Shown: positions 8,992 to 17,606 of the stretch, piece by piece
Layout of the letters: each line of letters starts with the position of its first letter
Position numbering within the stretch: position 1 is the stretch's first letter
NCBI RefSeq assembly: GCF_000421745.1
Contig: NZ_ATXP01000005.1
Location: 124,001 to 188,000, forward strand
From: Nesterenkonia alba DSM 19423
GTDB lineage: Bacteria; Actinomycetota; Actinomycetes; Actinomycetales; Micrococcaceae
Length of the DNA stretch: 64,000 nt
Direction: 5' to 3'
Made by a program: the position numbers and the translations under genes
The notes under the pieces: generated by a model
Databases searched by the model: none
What the model saw: only the letters and a program-made list of their open reading frames with translations
What the model was told of the DNA's origin: nothing

Positions 8992-9642
8992 GTGCCCACT
9001 GTGCTGCTGACCGGCTTCGAGCCGTTCCTCGACTACCCCACCAACCCCACCGCGGTGATCGCTGAAGAACTCGACGGTACGCGCATCGGCGACTACGACG
9101 TCGTCGCGCGCGTGCTGCCGGTGGACTACAGCACCAGCGGCCAGCGGCTGGAAGAACACCTGGAGAACATCCAACCGGAGGCCCTCGTGTCGGTTGGATT
9201 AGCAGCCGGACGGCAGCACATCACCCCCGAACGCATCGCAGTCAACTGCAATGACGGTCCGGCGGACAACACCGGTCGGGTCCCCGCCGGGGAGAAGATC
9301 GACCCCACCGGTCCCGACGGGATCTTCTCCCGCCTGCCGATCGGTGGGATGGTCGCCCGACTGCGGCAAGCCCAGCTGCCCGCGGAGATCTCCAACACCG
9401 CGGGGCTCTACCTGTGCAACCACGTGATGTACCGGGGGCTGCGCAGCTTCCAGCAGACCGGTAACACCGGGCCCTGTGGGTTCATCCACGTGCCGGCCTC
9501 CCACGACCTCGCCGTACGGCACGGCAACCTTCCCAGCTGGAGCCAGGCGGATCTCACCACTGCGATTCGGGTGTGCTTAGAAACCCTCAGCGACCCGGAG
9601 TCCGCCGCCCACCCCGCCTCAGGTTCGGGGGCCGCCTGGTGA
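8992..9642 (+). CDS. pcp: Pyroglutamyl-peptidase I
   Basis: 216 residues, peptidase family C15. It removes N-terminal pyroglutamate (5-oxoproline) from peptides in the cytoplasm. The family start (LLTGFEPFLDYPTNPT) and the catalytic triad can be read: Glu80 in TPERIAVNCND, Cys142 in LYLCNHVMYRG and His166 in GFIHVPAS. The GTG at 8992 is preceded by GAAAGAAG. Directly after the peptide importer and before the oxoprolinase-like genes, it suggests the operon takes up pyroglutamyl peptides and uses the released 5-oxoproline. Confidence 0.95.
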   Translation: MPTVLLTGFEPFLDYPTNPTAVIAEELDGTRIGDYDVVARVLPVDYSTSGQRLEEHLENIQPEALVSVGLAAGRQHITPERIAVNCNDGPADNTGRVPAGEKIDPTGPDGIFSRLPIGGMVARLRQAQLPAEISNTAGLYLCNHVMYRGLRSFQQTGNTGPCGFIHVPASHDLAVRHGNLPSWSQADLTTAIRVCLETLSDPESAAHPASGSGAAW

Positions 9643-10775
9643 GTGCCCAGATCCCTGCCGCTGCCGGCGTCGTCGGCGAAAACCACACAGCAGGTGACCC
9701 CTTCGGTCAGCAGCGCAACCGGCTGCTGAGCCGGCTGATCCCCCCGGTGGAGCACTCCTACCTCCAGCACGACGAACTCGACGCCGGCAGCACGCTCTTT
9801 GACGGCTCCTTCGACTGGCACTCGGCTGTTCACGCCGCCCTGTGCTTGCACATCCTGACCCGACAGACCGGTCAGACGCGGTTCGTTGAGGTCTTTGAGA
9901 CCAAGAACCGTCCCGGTGCGGTGGCCGCCGAGGCTGAGTACATGCGCACCGTGGAACCCCGGGAGAACCCCTACGGTTTCGCCTGGCTGCTCGCCCTGGC
10001 CGCCGAACGGCAGACCACAGCAGGACGTGACGACCTGGCCCCGCTGGCGGCCTTCGCCGAGACCCGGCTGCGGGCACTGATCGACTCACTGGACCGGGAT
10101 GAGGCACGACGCCGGGTGCTCATCGATAGCCACGGAAACCTCACCTGGGCGCTCATTCGCCTGCACCACTGGGCTGGGCACACCGGTGACACTGAGCTGG
10201 CCGGCTGGCTGCGGCAGAGGGCCGCTGAGATCCTCTTCGACCCGGAGACCGACGCGGTGCTCTCGGTGCAGAGCGAGTTGGACTCCCCGCCGCGGGAGTT
10301 CTTCTCCCCGGCGTTGATGCGCCTGGCCGCCATCGCCGAGATCTTCGCACCAGAAGCCCGTGCCGCAGGGCACGGGCATACAGCGGGGGAGATTGCCGAC
10401 TACCTCACGCAGCGTCTGCCCGCGGCACTGCAGGTGGAGCCGGTCCGTGACCCGCAGACGGTCCACGCCTACGGGCTGACCTTCAGCCGCGCCTACGCCC
10501 TGTGGCACCTGGGAGCCAGCACCGGCCGCACTGAGCTGCAGCAGAACTATGTCCGGCTCATTCAGGACCAGGTGCTGGCCCACCCCGACTTCGACCAGCA
10601 CTCCTCCGGCGGTTACGACGTCTCCCACTGGGTACCACAGTTCGGAATCATCGCCATCGATCAGAGTCGGCCTGAGAAGGGCCAGCCGGAGAAGAGCCAA
10701 CCGGAGGACAGCCAGTCCCAGCGGAGTCAGCCCACCCCGCGCCGAGGCGGCCAGACTGCAGCGGAGGTGGGGTGA
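9639..10775 (+). CDS. DUF2891 family protein
   Basis: 378 residues from a GTG that overlaps the pcp stop by 4 bp. The DUF2891 signature LFDGSFDWHSAVHAALCL is near residue 60, and a conserved YDVSHWVPQFG lies near the C-terminus. The family is predicted to be helical and its biochemical role is not established. The last 40 residues form a low-complexity tail with repeated QPEK-like units. The 4-bp overlaps on both sides tie its translation to pcp and to the PxpBC fusion, so it probably acts in the same pathway. Because PxpA is missing, it is a candidate for a missing step, which is a hypothesis. Confidence 0.8.
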   Translation: MSAQIPAAAGVVGENHTAGDPFGQQRNRLLSRLIPPVEHSYLQHDELDAGSTLFDGSFDWHSAVHAALCLHILTRQTGQTRFVEVFETKNRPGAVAAEAEYMRTVEPRENPYGFAWLLALAAERQTTAGRDDLAPLAAFAETRLRALIDSLDRDEARRRVLIDSHGNLTWALIRLHHWAGHTGDTELAGWLRQRAAEILFDPETDAVLSVQSELDSPPREFFSPALMRLAAIAEIFAPEARAAGHGHTAGEIADYLTQRLPAALQVEPVRDPQTVHAYGLTFSRAYALWHLGASTGRTELQQNYVRLIQDQVLAHPDFDQHSSGGYDVSHWVPQFGIIAIDQSRPEKGQPEKSQPEDSQSQRSQPTPRRGGQTAAEVG

Positions 10776-12424
10776 GAACCCGAGAACACCCGGTGGCCAC
10801 CACACTGCTGGAGACCGCAGCTGGGCTGCGTGCGGCGGGAACCCGCGGCATCCTGTTGGAGTTCGGCAGCCTCGAGGAGGTCATGGCCGCCCACCAGCAA
10901 CTCAGCCGTCATCCGCTGACCGGCCAGCAGGACGCTGTTGCTGCGGCCCGCACCGTGCTGCTGCGGTTCGTCTCGCCTGAGGCCCGGGCACAGGCCGCCA
11001 CACAATTGGCCACCACGGCCACGGCCCCCTATGCGCCGACAGAAGCCGATGAGGTGACGATCGAGGTCGTCTACAACGGTGAAGACTTAGTTCCCTTAGC
11101 TGGTGAACTGTCCATGAGCCCCCAAGCGCTCATTGACTGGCACAGTCGGCAGAGCTGGCGGGGCGCCTTCGGTGGCTTCGCCCCGGGATTCACCTACACC
11201 GTGGCTGAGGAAGCACCCCGAAGCATGCCACGGCGCCAGAGCCCCCGTACCGCGGTACCGCCGGGGTCAGTGGCCCTCGGTGGGGAGTTCTCCGCCGTCT
11301 ACCCCCGATCCTCCCCGGGCGGCTGGCAGCTCATCGGCCACACTGCGGCGAGCATGTGGGACATCACGCGGACCAAGCCGGCGCTCGTGGCCCCCGGGGA
11401 CCGGGTCCACTACCGGCCGGTGCGCGAACACCTCACCACACAGCGCCCACCTACCCCGGCACCAGGGACGGGCGGACCAGCCGGTGAACCGACAGCAGCA
11501 CCGGTGCTGCGGGTGCTCGCTTGTGGACTGCAGGCTCTCATCGAGGACTGCGGACGGCCGGGGTACACCGGATGGGGGGTACCCGTCTCCGGGGTGGCCG
11601 ATGCACCCGCCGCTGGACAAGCCAACCGGCTGGTGGGCAACGCCCCGGAGGCGGCCGTGCTGGAAATCATCGGGGGAATCACCCTGCAGGCCGAGGCCAC
11701 CGCGGTGCTCGCGGTGACAGGTGCCCAGACACAGCTGGAGATCACCGACGGCGACGGCGCCACGCGCCATCCGCAGCGATGCACACCGTTCGCTGTGCTC
11801 GCCGGGGAGACGCTGACCCTGGCTCCGCCTCGCCGTGGCCTGCGTTCGGTGCTGGCACTGCGCGGCGGGTTCGCCGCCGAAGAGGTCCTCGGCAGCCGCA
11901 GCACCGACACGCTCTCCGGACTGGGTCCAGCCCCCCTGCGGCCCGGGGACCAGTTGAGTGCCGCCGATGACGCGGTAGCTCCGGTCACGGACCCAGAACC
12001 CAGCACCCTGCCGGAGCCCGCTGAGGAGGGCATCACAGTGCTGCGGTTTACCTACGGCCCGCGGGATGACTGGTTCCCTGCTGCGGAGCAGCAGCGCTTG
12101 GCCCAGCAGCGGTGGACCGTCAGTGCCGCCGCCGACCGGGTGGGATTGCGCCTGAGCCCCGACCCCGGCGATCCGGGAGGCCGGGGTCTGCACCGCACCG
12201 GCCGGGGCGAACTACCCAGTGAGGGCGTGATGCCCGGCTCCTTGCAGGTGCCGCCATCGGGTGAGCCGGTGGTGTTCCTCCGCGATCACCCGGTGACCGG
12301 TGGCTACCCGGTGATCGGCGTCGTCGTCGATGAGGACCTCCCCGCCGCCGCCCAGCTGGCCCCGGGGGACACCATCTGGCTACGCCCCGCGGAGCAGAGT
12401 CCGACCACGAAAGCTGATGTATGA
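10772..12424 (+). CDS. Fused PxpB-PxpC (KipI-KipA) carboxyltransferase/oxoprolinase subunit
   Basis: 550 residues. The N-terminal half (about 1-225) is a KipI/AHS1 domain (FGGFAPGFTYTVAEEAPRSM; then PRTAVPPGSVALGGEFSAVY). The C-terminal half (about 245-545) is a KipA/AHS2 domain (ALIEDCGRPGYTGWGVPVSG). In E. coli PxpA, PxpB and PxpC form an ATP-dependent 5-oxoprolinase. The same AHS1-AHS2 pair is the carboxyltransferase part of urea carboxylase. The gene overlaps its neighbours by 4 bp at both ends, and the next gene is a biotin carboxylase. A biotin-dependent reaction on 5-oxoproline or a related lactam/amide is therefore plausible, though not proven. Confidence 0.88.
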   Translation: MRTREHPVATTLLETAAGLRAAGTRGILLEFGSLEEVMAAHQQLSRHPLTGQQDAVAAARTVLLRFVSPEARAQAATQLATTATAPYAPTEADEVTIEVVYNGEDLVPLAGELSMSPQALIDWHSRQSWRGAFGGFAPGFTYTVAEEAPRSMPRRQSPRTAVPPGSVALGGEFSAVYPRSSPGGWQLIGHTAASMWDITRTKPALVAPGDRVHYRPVREHLTTQRPPTPAPGTGGPAGEPTAAPVLRVLACGLQALIEDCGRPGYTGWGVPVSGVADAPAAGQANRLVGNAPEAAVLEIIGGITLQAEATAVLAVTGAQTQLEITDGDGATRHPQRCTPFAVLAGETLTLAPPRRGLRSVLALRGGFAAEEVLGSRSTDTLSGLGPAPLRPGDQLSAADDAVAPVTDPEPSTLPEPAEEGITVLRFTYGPRDDWFPAAEQQRLAQQRWTVSAAADRVGLRLSPDPGDPGGRGLHRTGRGELPSEGVMPGSLQVPPSGEPVVFLRDHPVTGGYPVIGVVVDEDLPAAAQLAPGDTIWLRPAEQSPTTKADV

Positions 12425-14157
12425 AACGTCTCCTGATCGCCAACCGCGGCGAAATCGCGGTCCGCATTATCCGCAGTGCCCACGTGGCCGGTTACCAGAC
12501 CGTGGCTGTGTACGCCGACCAGGACATCGCTGCTTTGCACACCGAACTCGCCGACACCGCGGTCGCGCTGGAGGGCAGCACACCGGCGGAGACCTACCTC
12601 AACGCGGAGAAACTCATCGCCGCAGCCCGCACCGCCGGCGCCGATGCCGTCCACCCCGGGTACGGGTTCCTCTCCGAGAACGCCGACTTCGCCCGGGCGG
12701 TGATGCAGGCCGGCATGACCTGGATCGGTCCCCCTCCGGAGGTCATCACCCAGCTGGGAAATAAGGTCACCGCCCGGCAGATCGCCGTAGAGGCCGGCGC
12801 TCCCCTGGTGCCGGGCAGTAACGGGCCGGTCGCCGATGCGCAGGCGGTGCGCGCCTTCGCCGCCGAACACGGCCTGCCCGTGGCGATCAAAGCCGCCCAC
12901 GGCGGAGGTGGCCGCGGGATGCGGGTCGCCCGCCGCAGCGAAGACATCGAGGAGGCCTTCACCTCCGCGGTCCGGGAGGCAGAGGCGGCCTTCGGCCGAG
13001 GGGAGTGCTTCGTGGAGCGGTTCCTGGACCGTCCCCGGCACGTCGAAGCCCAGGTGCTCGCCGATACCCACGGCAACGTCGTCGTCGTCGGCACCCGGGA
13101 CTGTTCTCTGCAACGGCGCAACCAGAAACTCATCGAAGAGGCCCCGGCCCCTTTCCTCACCGCCGAGCAGCAGGAGCGGATCTACACCTCCGCGCGGGCG
13201 ATCTTCACCGCCACCGGCTACACCGGCGCCGGCACCGTGGAGTACCTGCTCTCCGGGGACGGGCTGCTCAGCTTCCTGGAGGTCAACACCCGGCTGCAGG
13301 TCGAACACCCCGTTACCGAGGAGACCACTGGGGTGGACCTGGTGGCCGAGCAACTGCGCATCGCCGAAGGCCTCCCGCTGAGCCTCACCACCGATCCTCT
13401 GGCCCGCGGGCACGCCTTCGAGTTCCGGCTCAACGCCGAGGACCCGGCCCTGGGGTTTCTGCCCACACCCGGCCGGATCGAACAGTTCCGGATGCCCACC
13501 GGTCCCGGCGTGCGCATCGACACCGGGGTGCACGCCGGGGATGAGGTCGCCGCAGCCTTCGATTCGATGTTCGCCAAGCTCATCGTCACCGGGGACACCC
13601 GGGATCAGGCCTTGCAGCGGGCCCGCAGTGCCCTGGCCGAACTACGGATCGAGGGCATCCCCACGGTGCTGAGCTTCCACCGGCAAGCGGTCGAGTCGGC
13701 CGCGTTCATCGCCGCCGCAGGAGCCGAGAGCTTCACCGTCCACACCCGGTGGATCGAGACTGACTTCGCCGCCGAATTGGCCGCCTCCGAGCATCTAGCC
13801 AGCGCGGTGCGGCACCGGGACACCGCAATCCGCCGCACCGTGGTGGAGATCGACGGCCGAGTCGTCCAGCTGGGGTTGCCCAGTGCGTTGACCTCCCTGT
13901 TCGGGACCGCCAGTAGCCAGGCACCTGTAGAACCCGCGCCCGACGCCGGGACAGTCACCGCCCCTTTCTCCGGCACCCTCATCAGCTGGCAGACTGAGGA
14001 CGACACCGTCGTGGAGACCGGCACCCCGGTGGCGGTGCTGGAGACGATGAAGATGGAATCCACGGTCACCGCACCACGGGCCGGGACCTTCCACCGGGCA
14101 GAGGTGGAGATCGGAGCTGCCGTGGAGCGCGGAGCCACCCTGGGGCATATCGCATGA
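12421..14157 (+). CDS. Biotin carboxylase with C-terminal biotin carrier domain
   Basis: 578 residues. The biotin carboxylase core starts MKRLLIANRGEIAVRIIRSA and has the ATP-grasp glycine loop HGGGGRGM and the active-site stretch EVNTRLQVEHPVTE. A C-terminal biotinyl domain carries ETMKMEST, with the biotinylated lysine near residue 544. Such subunits load CO2 on biotin for a separate carboxyltransferase. No acyl-CoA carboxyltransferase is nearby. The only candidate partner is the AHS1-AHS2 fusion that overlaps it upstream, which would recreate the domain set of urea carboxylase in two chains. It overlaps the GntR gene downstream by 4 bp. Confidence 0.93.
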   Translation: MKRLLIANRGEIAVRIIRSAHVAGYQTVAVYADQDIAALHTELADTAVALEGSTPAETYLNAEKLIAAARTAGADAVHPGYGFLSENADFARAVMQAGMTWIGPPPEVITQLGNKVTARQIAVEAGAPLVPGSNGPVADAQAVRAFAAEHGLPVAIKAAHGGGGRGMRVARRSEDIEEAFTSAVREAEAAFGRGECFVERFLDRPRHVEAQVLADTHGNVVVVGTRDCSLQRRNQKLIEEAPAPFLTAEQQERIYTSARAIFTATGYTGAGTVEYLLSGDGLLSFLEVNTRLQVEHPVTEETTGVDLVAEQLRIAEGLPLSLTTDPLARGHAFEFRLNAEDPALGFLPTPGRIEQFRMPTGPGVRIDTGVHAGDEVAAAFDSMFAKLIVTGDTRDQALQRARSALAELRIEGIPTVLSFHRQAVESAAFIAAAGAESFTVHTRWIETDFAAELAASEHLASAVRHRDTAIRRTVVEIDGRVVQLGLPSALTSLFGTASSQAPVEPAPDAGTVTAPFSGTLISWQTEDDTVVETGTPVAVLETMKMESTVTAPRAGTFHRAEVEIGAAVERGATLGHIA

Positions 14158-14894
14158 TGACCTCCGCATTCCCGGAGGCGCCCGGGAGGGCTACATTAAG
14201 TCCTGTGCGTGAGAGACCCCACAACCCCTGGGCGGCATTGCGGCCGGTCAGTGAGGCCCAGGACCACGGCCATGCCGCCGAACGCGCTGCCGCGACCCTG
14301 CGGCAGGCGATCGCCGAAGGCCAGATCCTGCCCGGGCAGAAACTACCCGAGGTGCTGATCTGTGAAGGCATCGATGTCTCCCGGCACACCTTGCGCTCGG
14401 CCTTCCAGATCCTGGCCGCTGAAGGACTGGTGGACCGGGTCCCCAACCGGGGAGTGTTCGTGCACCAGCCCACGGTCGAAGACATCCGGGAGCTCTACCG
14501 GGTCCGGCGGATCATCGAAACCGGTGCGGTCCGCGCCGTGGAGCTGACCGATGAGACCCTCGATGAACTGCGCAGCATCGTCACCCGGGCCCGTGCGGCC
14601 CGGGACGCGGGGGAAGTCACCGCCATGGCGCAGGCCAATCAGGAATTCCACCGCACGCTCATCAGTGCCGCCCACAGCCAGCTGCTCTCCGGGCTCATGG
14701 AACAGATCCTGGCCCGGATGCGGCTGACCTTCGCCGGGATGCACTCCGAGCCGCACTTCCATACCGACTACGTCCGTCGCAACGGTGAACTCACCGAGCT
14801 GCTGGCCGCCGGCCGGCGGGACACCGCTCAGGACTACCTCATCGATTACCTCGTCACCGCGGAGAACGAGCTACTCGGCGACGTCGCGCCCTGA
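14154..14894 (+). CDS. GntR-family (FCD) transcriptional regulator
   Basis: 246 residues. It has an N-terminal winged helix (AAATLRQAIAEGQILPGQKL, then GIDVSRHTLRSAFQILAAEG) and a C-terminal FCD ligand domain. It is the last gene of the peptide/oxoproline operon, and by position its likely local regulator. The tandem TTGTTGAACAA operator upstream of dppD is a candidate target. FCD regulators usually sense small carboxylates, so 5-oxoproline or a product would be reasonable, but this is inferred. Its 3' end overlaps the convergent oxidoreductase gene by 24 bp. Confidence 0.9.
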   Translation: MMTSAFPEAPGRATLSPVRERPHNPWAALRPVSEAQDHGHAAERAAATLRQAIAEGQILPGQKLPEVLICEGIDVSRHTLRSAFQILAAEGLVDRVPNRGVFVHQPTVEDIRELYRVRRIIETGAVRAVELTDETLDELRSIVTRARAARDAGEVTAMAQANQEFHRTLISAAHSQLLSGLMEQILARMRLTFAGMHSEPHFHTDYVRRNGELTELLAAGRRDTAQDYLIDYLVTAENELLGDVAP

Positions 14895-16004
14895 CTGCTG
14901 CTTCCCACCCGGGACGGGTTCCTCACCGGCAGCCCGGCGTTCGGTGAGCCACTGGTGGGTCGGTGGGGCCGGGGTACCGGCCGGCTGCCGGGCGGCGACC
15001 TCCTTGCGCAGCACCGGTACGACCTCCTCGCCGAGCATGTCGATCTGCTCCAAGACCGTCTTCAACGGCAGGCCCGCGTGGTCGATGAGGAACAACTGAC
15101 GCTGGTAGTGCCCGGCGTAATCACTGAAGCTTAAGGTTTTGGCGATGACGTCCTCCGGGGTGCCCACTGTCAGCGGGGTCATCTCGGTGAACTCCTCCAG
15201 GGACGGTCCCCCACCGTAGACCGGGGCGCGGTCGAAGTATGGACGGAACTCGCGCACGGCTTCTTCCCGGGTGCGCCGCATGAACGCCTGCCCACCCAGT
15301 CCCACGATCGCCTGCTCGGCGGTGCCGTGGCCGTAGTGTTCGAACCGCTGGCGGTAGAGGTCCACCATCCGGCCGGTGTGTTCCTTGTTCCAGAAGATGT
15401 TGTTGTGGAAGAACCCATCGCCGTAGTAAGCAGCCTGTTCGGCAATTTCCGGGGAGCGGATCGAACCGTGCCAGACGAACGGCGGGGTGCCATCCAGCGG
15501 TCGGGGCGTGGCGGTAAAGCCCTGCAGCGGGGTGCGGTACCGGCCCGACCAGTCGATCTCCTCCTGACGCCATAGCCGGTGCAGCAGGGCGTAATTCTCC
15601 ACGGCCAGGGGGATACCGGCCCGGATGTCCTGACCGAACCACGGGTAGACCGGCCCAGTGTTCCCCCGCCCCAGGGTCAGGTCAATCCGCCCCTGGGCCA
15701 GGTGCTGCACATAGGCGTAATCCTCGGCGATGCGCACCGGATCAGTGGTGGTGATGAGTGTAGTCGCCGTCGAGAGAATGATCCGTTCGGTCTGCGCGGC
15801 GATATGCGCCATGAAGATCGGCGGGTTGGCCGGGGCCACGAATGGCGGGTTGTGGTGCTGGCCCACGGCGAAAACATCCAACCCAACCTCTTCGGCCTTT
15901 TTCGCGATGGCGACCATGGACTGGATGCGCTCGTGCTCAGTGGGCACGCGCCCAGTGGTGGGGTCTTCGGTGACATCACCGATGGAGAAGATGCCGAACT
16001 GCAC
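14871..16004 (-). CDS. LLM-class flavin-dependent oxidoreductase
   Basis: 377 residues, luciferase-like monooxygenase fold, probably using FMNH2. Visible family motifs are FGIFSIGDVTEDPTTGR at the start, VGLDVFAVGQHHNPPFVAPA and GRIDLTLGRGNTGPVYPWFG. The GTG at 16004 is preferred to an upstream codon because a CTCAGGAG site precedes it and the protein then begins at the conserved strand. The substrate is unknown. A near-perfect palindrome 64 bp upstream suggests control by a MarR- or TetR-type repressor not present in the window. Confidence 0.88.
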   Translation of the reverse strand: MQFGIFSIGDVTEDPTTGRVPTEHERIQSMVAIAKKAEEVGLDVFAVGQHHNPPFVAPANPPIFMAHIAAQTERIILSTATTLITTTDPVRIAEDYAYVQHLAQGRIDLTLGRGNTGPVYPWFGQDIRAGIPLAVENYALLHRLWRQEEIDWSGRYRTPLQGFTATPRPLDGTPPFVWHGSIRSPEIAEQAAYYGDGFFHNNIFWNKEHTGRMVDLYRQRFEHYGHGTAEQAIVGLGGQAFMRRTREEAVREFRPYFDRAPVYGGGPSLEEFTEMTPLTVGTPEDVIAKTLSFSDYAGHYQRQLFLIDHAGLPLKTVLEQIDMLGEEVVPVLRKEVAARQPAGTPAPPTHQWLTERRAAGEEPVPGGKQQSGRDVAE

Positions 16005-16067
16005 AGAACGCTCCTGAGAAGGTGAGGGGAGACAGAAAGGGAGAGGACGACGACGTCGCCCCACCAG

Positions 16068-16089
16068 AGTACTTCAAATTTGAAATACT
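16068..16089. promoter_or_regulatory. Palindromic operator upstream of the LLM oxidoreductase
   Basis: A 22-bp dyad with the core TTCAAATTTGAA (16073-16084) and flanks AGTAC/ATACT. Only one base pair breaks the symmetry. A similar core, TTCAATATTGAA, occurs upstream of the pirin gene. Confidence 0.65.
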
Positions 16090-16127
16090 TACCAGCGCGC
16101 CTGAGACGCGACCGCCTCACCCTGGCT

Positions 16128-17540
16128 TTAACTGCCGGGGAAGCCGCTGCGCTCCAGCGGAGCCCGCAACCCGTAGACCAGCCCGGCCAGCCACGTGCGA
16201 ATCGACCGGCGGGCCTGCCGAGTATCCGGGTAGCGGCAGCGCAAATGCAGACCGGAGGCGTTGATGACAAACCAAATCATTACCCCGTCGGTATGTGTCA
16301 CCGCTGAGACGTGCTGGGGCTCGAGGTGCTCATCGACGTTGACCGGCAGTTTGCGGTGATCCAGCCAGGACATGGCGAACATCCCTGGCGACTGCGGCAT
16401 CCCGCCATAGGGCCGCATAATGGGCGCCAGGGGGTAGGATCCCAGCCGGATCGCCTCCTTCACTGCGGCGTATGAGGCGCGGTAGCCGGCGTCGTCGTTC
16501 TCTAAGACCGAATTGGTAATGAACCACCCCACTGAGTCGTACCAGCGGGCATCGTCGCGGGAATGCACCGGGAAAACCGCCCGCAACGGCTGATCGCTCA
16601 GCTCTGCGGCCAACCGGGTCATCACCGAGACCGCCAGGGCGATGAGCCGGACCTGATGTTCAGCCGCGTAGGCCTCCACATGGGCCAGCTCCTCGGCATC
16701 GAAGACATCGCGGATCTCCACCACCTCCGGTGGGGCAGGGGTAAGCGCCCCCAGCTCCAGGGGGAACTGCGGCATGGAGCCTCCCCCGGCATCGAGGATC
16801 TCCCGCCACCGGGTGACCACCTCAACCGGCGGGAAGGGCCGCTGCTGAAGATGGGCCGAATGCGCGGCGAAGGACTCTGCGGCCGGTAGCCCACGCCCGG
16901 GACGCCGGCCGGCGCGTAGATCCTCCACACAGGCGGAGAGATCCCGGGCCAGCACCAACAAGGACCAGGCATCCACATGGGCGTGGTCGGAACCGATGAC
17001 GATCTGCGGGCTGCGTTGTCCGGCCGGATCCAGTACCACGCACAACCGGTGGGAGGGTCGGGCGAAGCAGTCACAGGCGGTGTCGAAGTGCTCCTGCAGC
17101 GTGCGGCGAATCTCATCCGGGGTGAGCGGCTCGTCATCGGCAAGTTCTTCCCAGGCACCACCGAGGACCTCAACCCCGACCAACTGCAGATCGGTCTGCG
17201 GGCCACCGCACTGGGTGCCGGGGTCGTCGTCGTGGGCTTGCGCAGCTGCTGGAGCGCTCGACGCCGAGGCCTCGCCGGGTAAAAACACCGTCCGCAACGT
17301 GCCATGGCGGGAGAGGACATGATGCCAGGCCTCGGCGATCAGCTCGAGGGGGGCGTGAACCGGCAGTTTGAAGGAGACTGCCATCCAGGAGGCATGCCGG
17401 GAGCCGAAGCCCACGTGCCGGGCCTGGTCGAAGGAGACTGGCAGGCGCACTGAGTCGGGTCCCGGGGCCGTGGTGCTGAGCGCGTAGCTGAACAACCTCC
17501 CGGGCTGGACGCGCATCTGGGAGACGTTGGTCAGCCGCAT
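16128..17540 (-). CDS. Stand-alone condensation-domain acyltransferase (PapA-like)
   Basis: 470 residues. It has the condensation-superfamily active-site motif HxxxD-type (DHAHVDAWSLLVLARDL, about residue 190) and an N-terminal stretch typical of the fold (VSFKLPVHAPLELIAEAWHH, then VLSRHGTLRTVF). Relatives catalyse amide or ester bond formation in NRPS and in PapA-type lipid acylation. Here there is no adenylation, carrier or PKS gene alongside. The start is uncertain: ATG 17540 fits a leaderless start behind TACACT, while ATG 17576 adds 12 residues. It is divergent from the hydrolase at 17607. Confidence 0.75.
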   Translation of the reverse strand: MRLTNVSQMRVQPGRLFSYALSTTAPGPDSVRLPVSFDQARHVGFGSRHASWMAVSFKLPVHAPLELIAEAWHHVLSRHGTLRTVFLPGEASASSAPAAAQAHDDDPGTQCGGPQTDLQLVGVEVLGGAWEELADDEPLTPDEIRRTLQEHFDTACDCFARPSHRLCVVLDPAGQRSPQIVIGSDHAHVDAWSLLVLARDLSACVEDLRAGRRPGRGLPAAESFAAHSAHLQQRPFPPVEVVTRWREILDAGGGSMPQFPLELGALTPAPPEVVEIRDVFDAEELAHVEAYAAEHQVRLIALAVSVMTRLAAELSDQPLRAVFPVHSRDDARWYDSVGWFITNSVLENDDAGYRASYAAVKEAIRLGSYPLAPIMRPYGGMPQSPGMFAMSWLDHRKLPVNVDEHLEPQHVSAVTHTDGVMIWFVINASGLHLRCRYPDTRQARRSIRTWLAGLVYGLRAPLERSGFPGS

Positions 17541-17606
17541 GCGGCGTAGTGTAGATGCAGACAACGACGTGAACATGACCGGCGTGCAACGCCGGAGTAA
17601 CACTCT

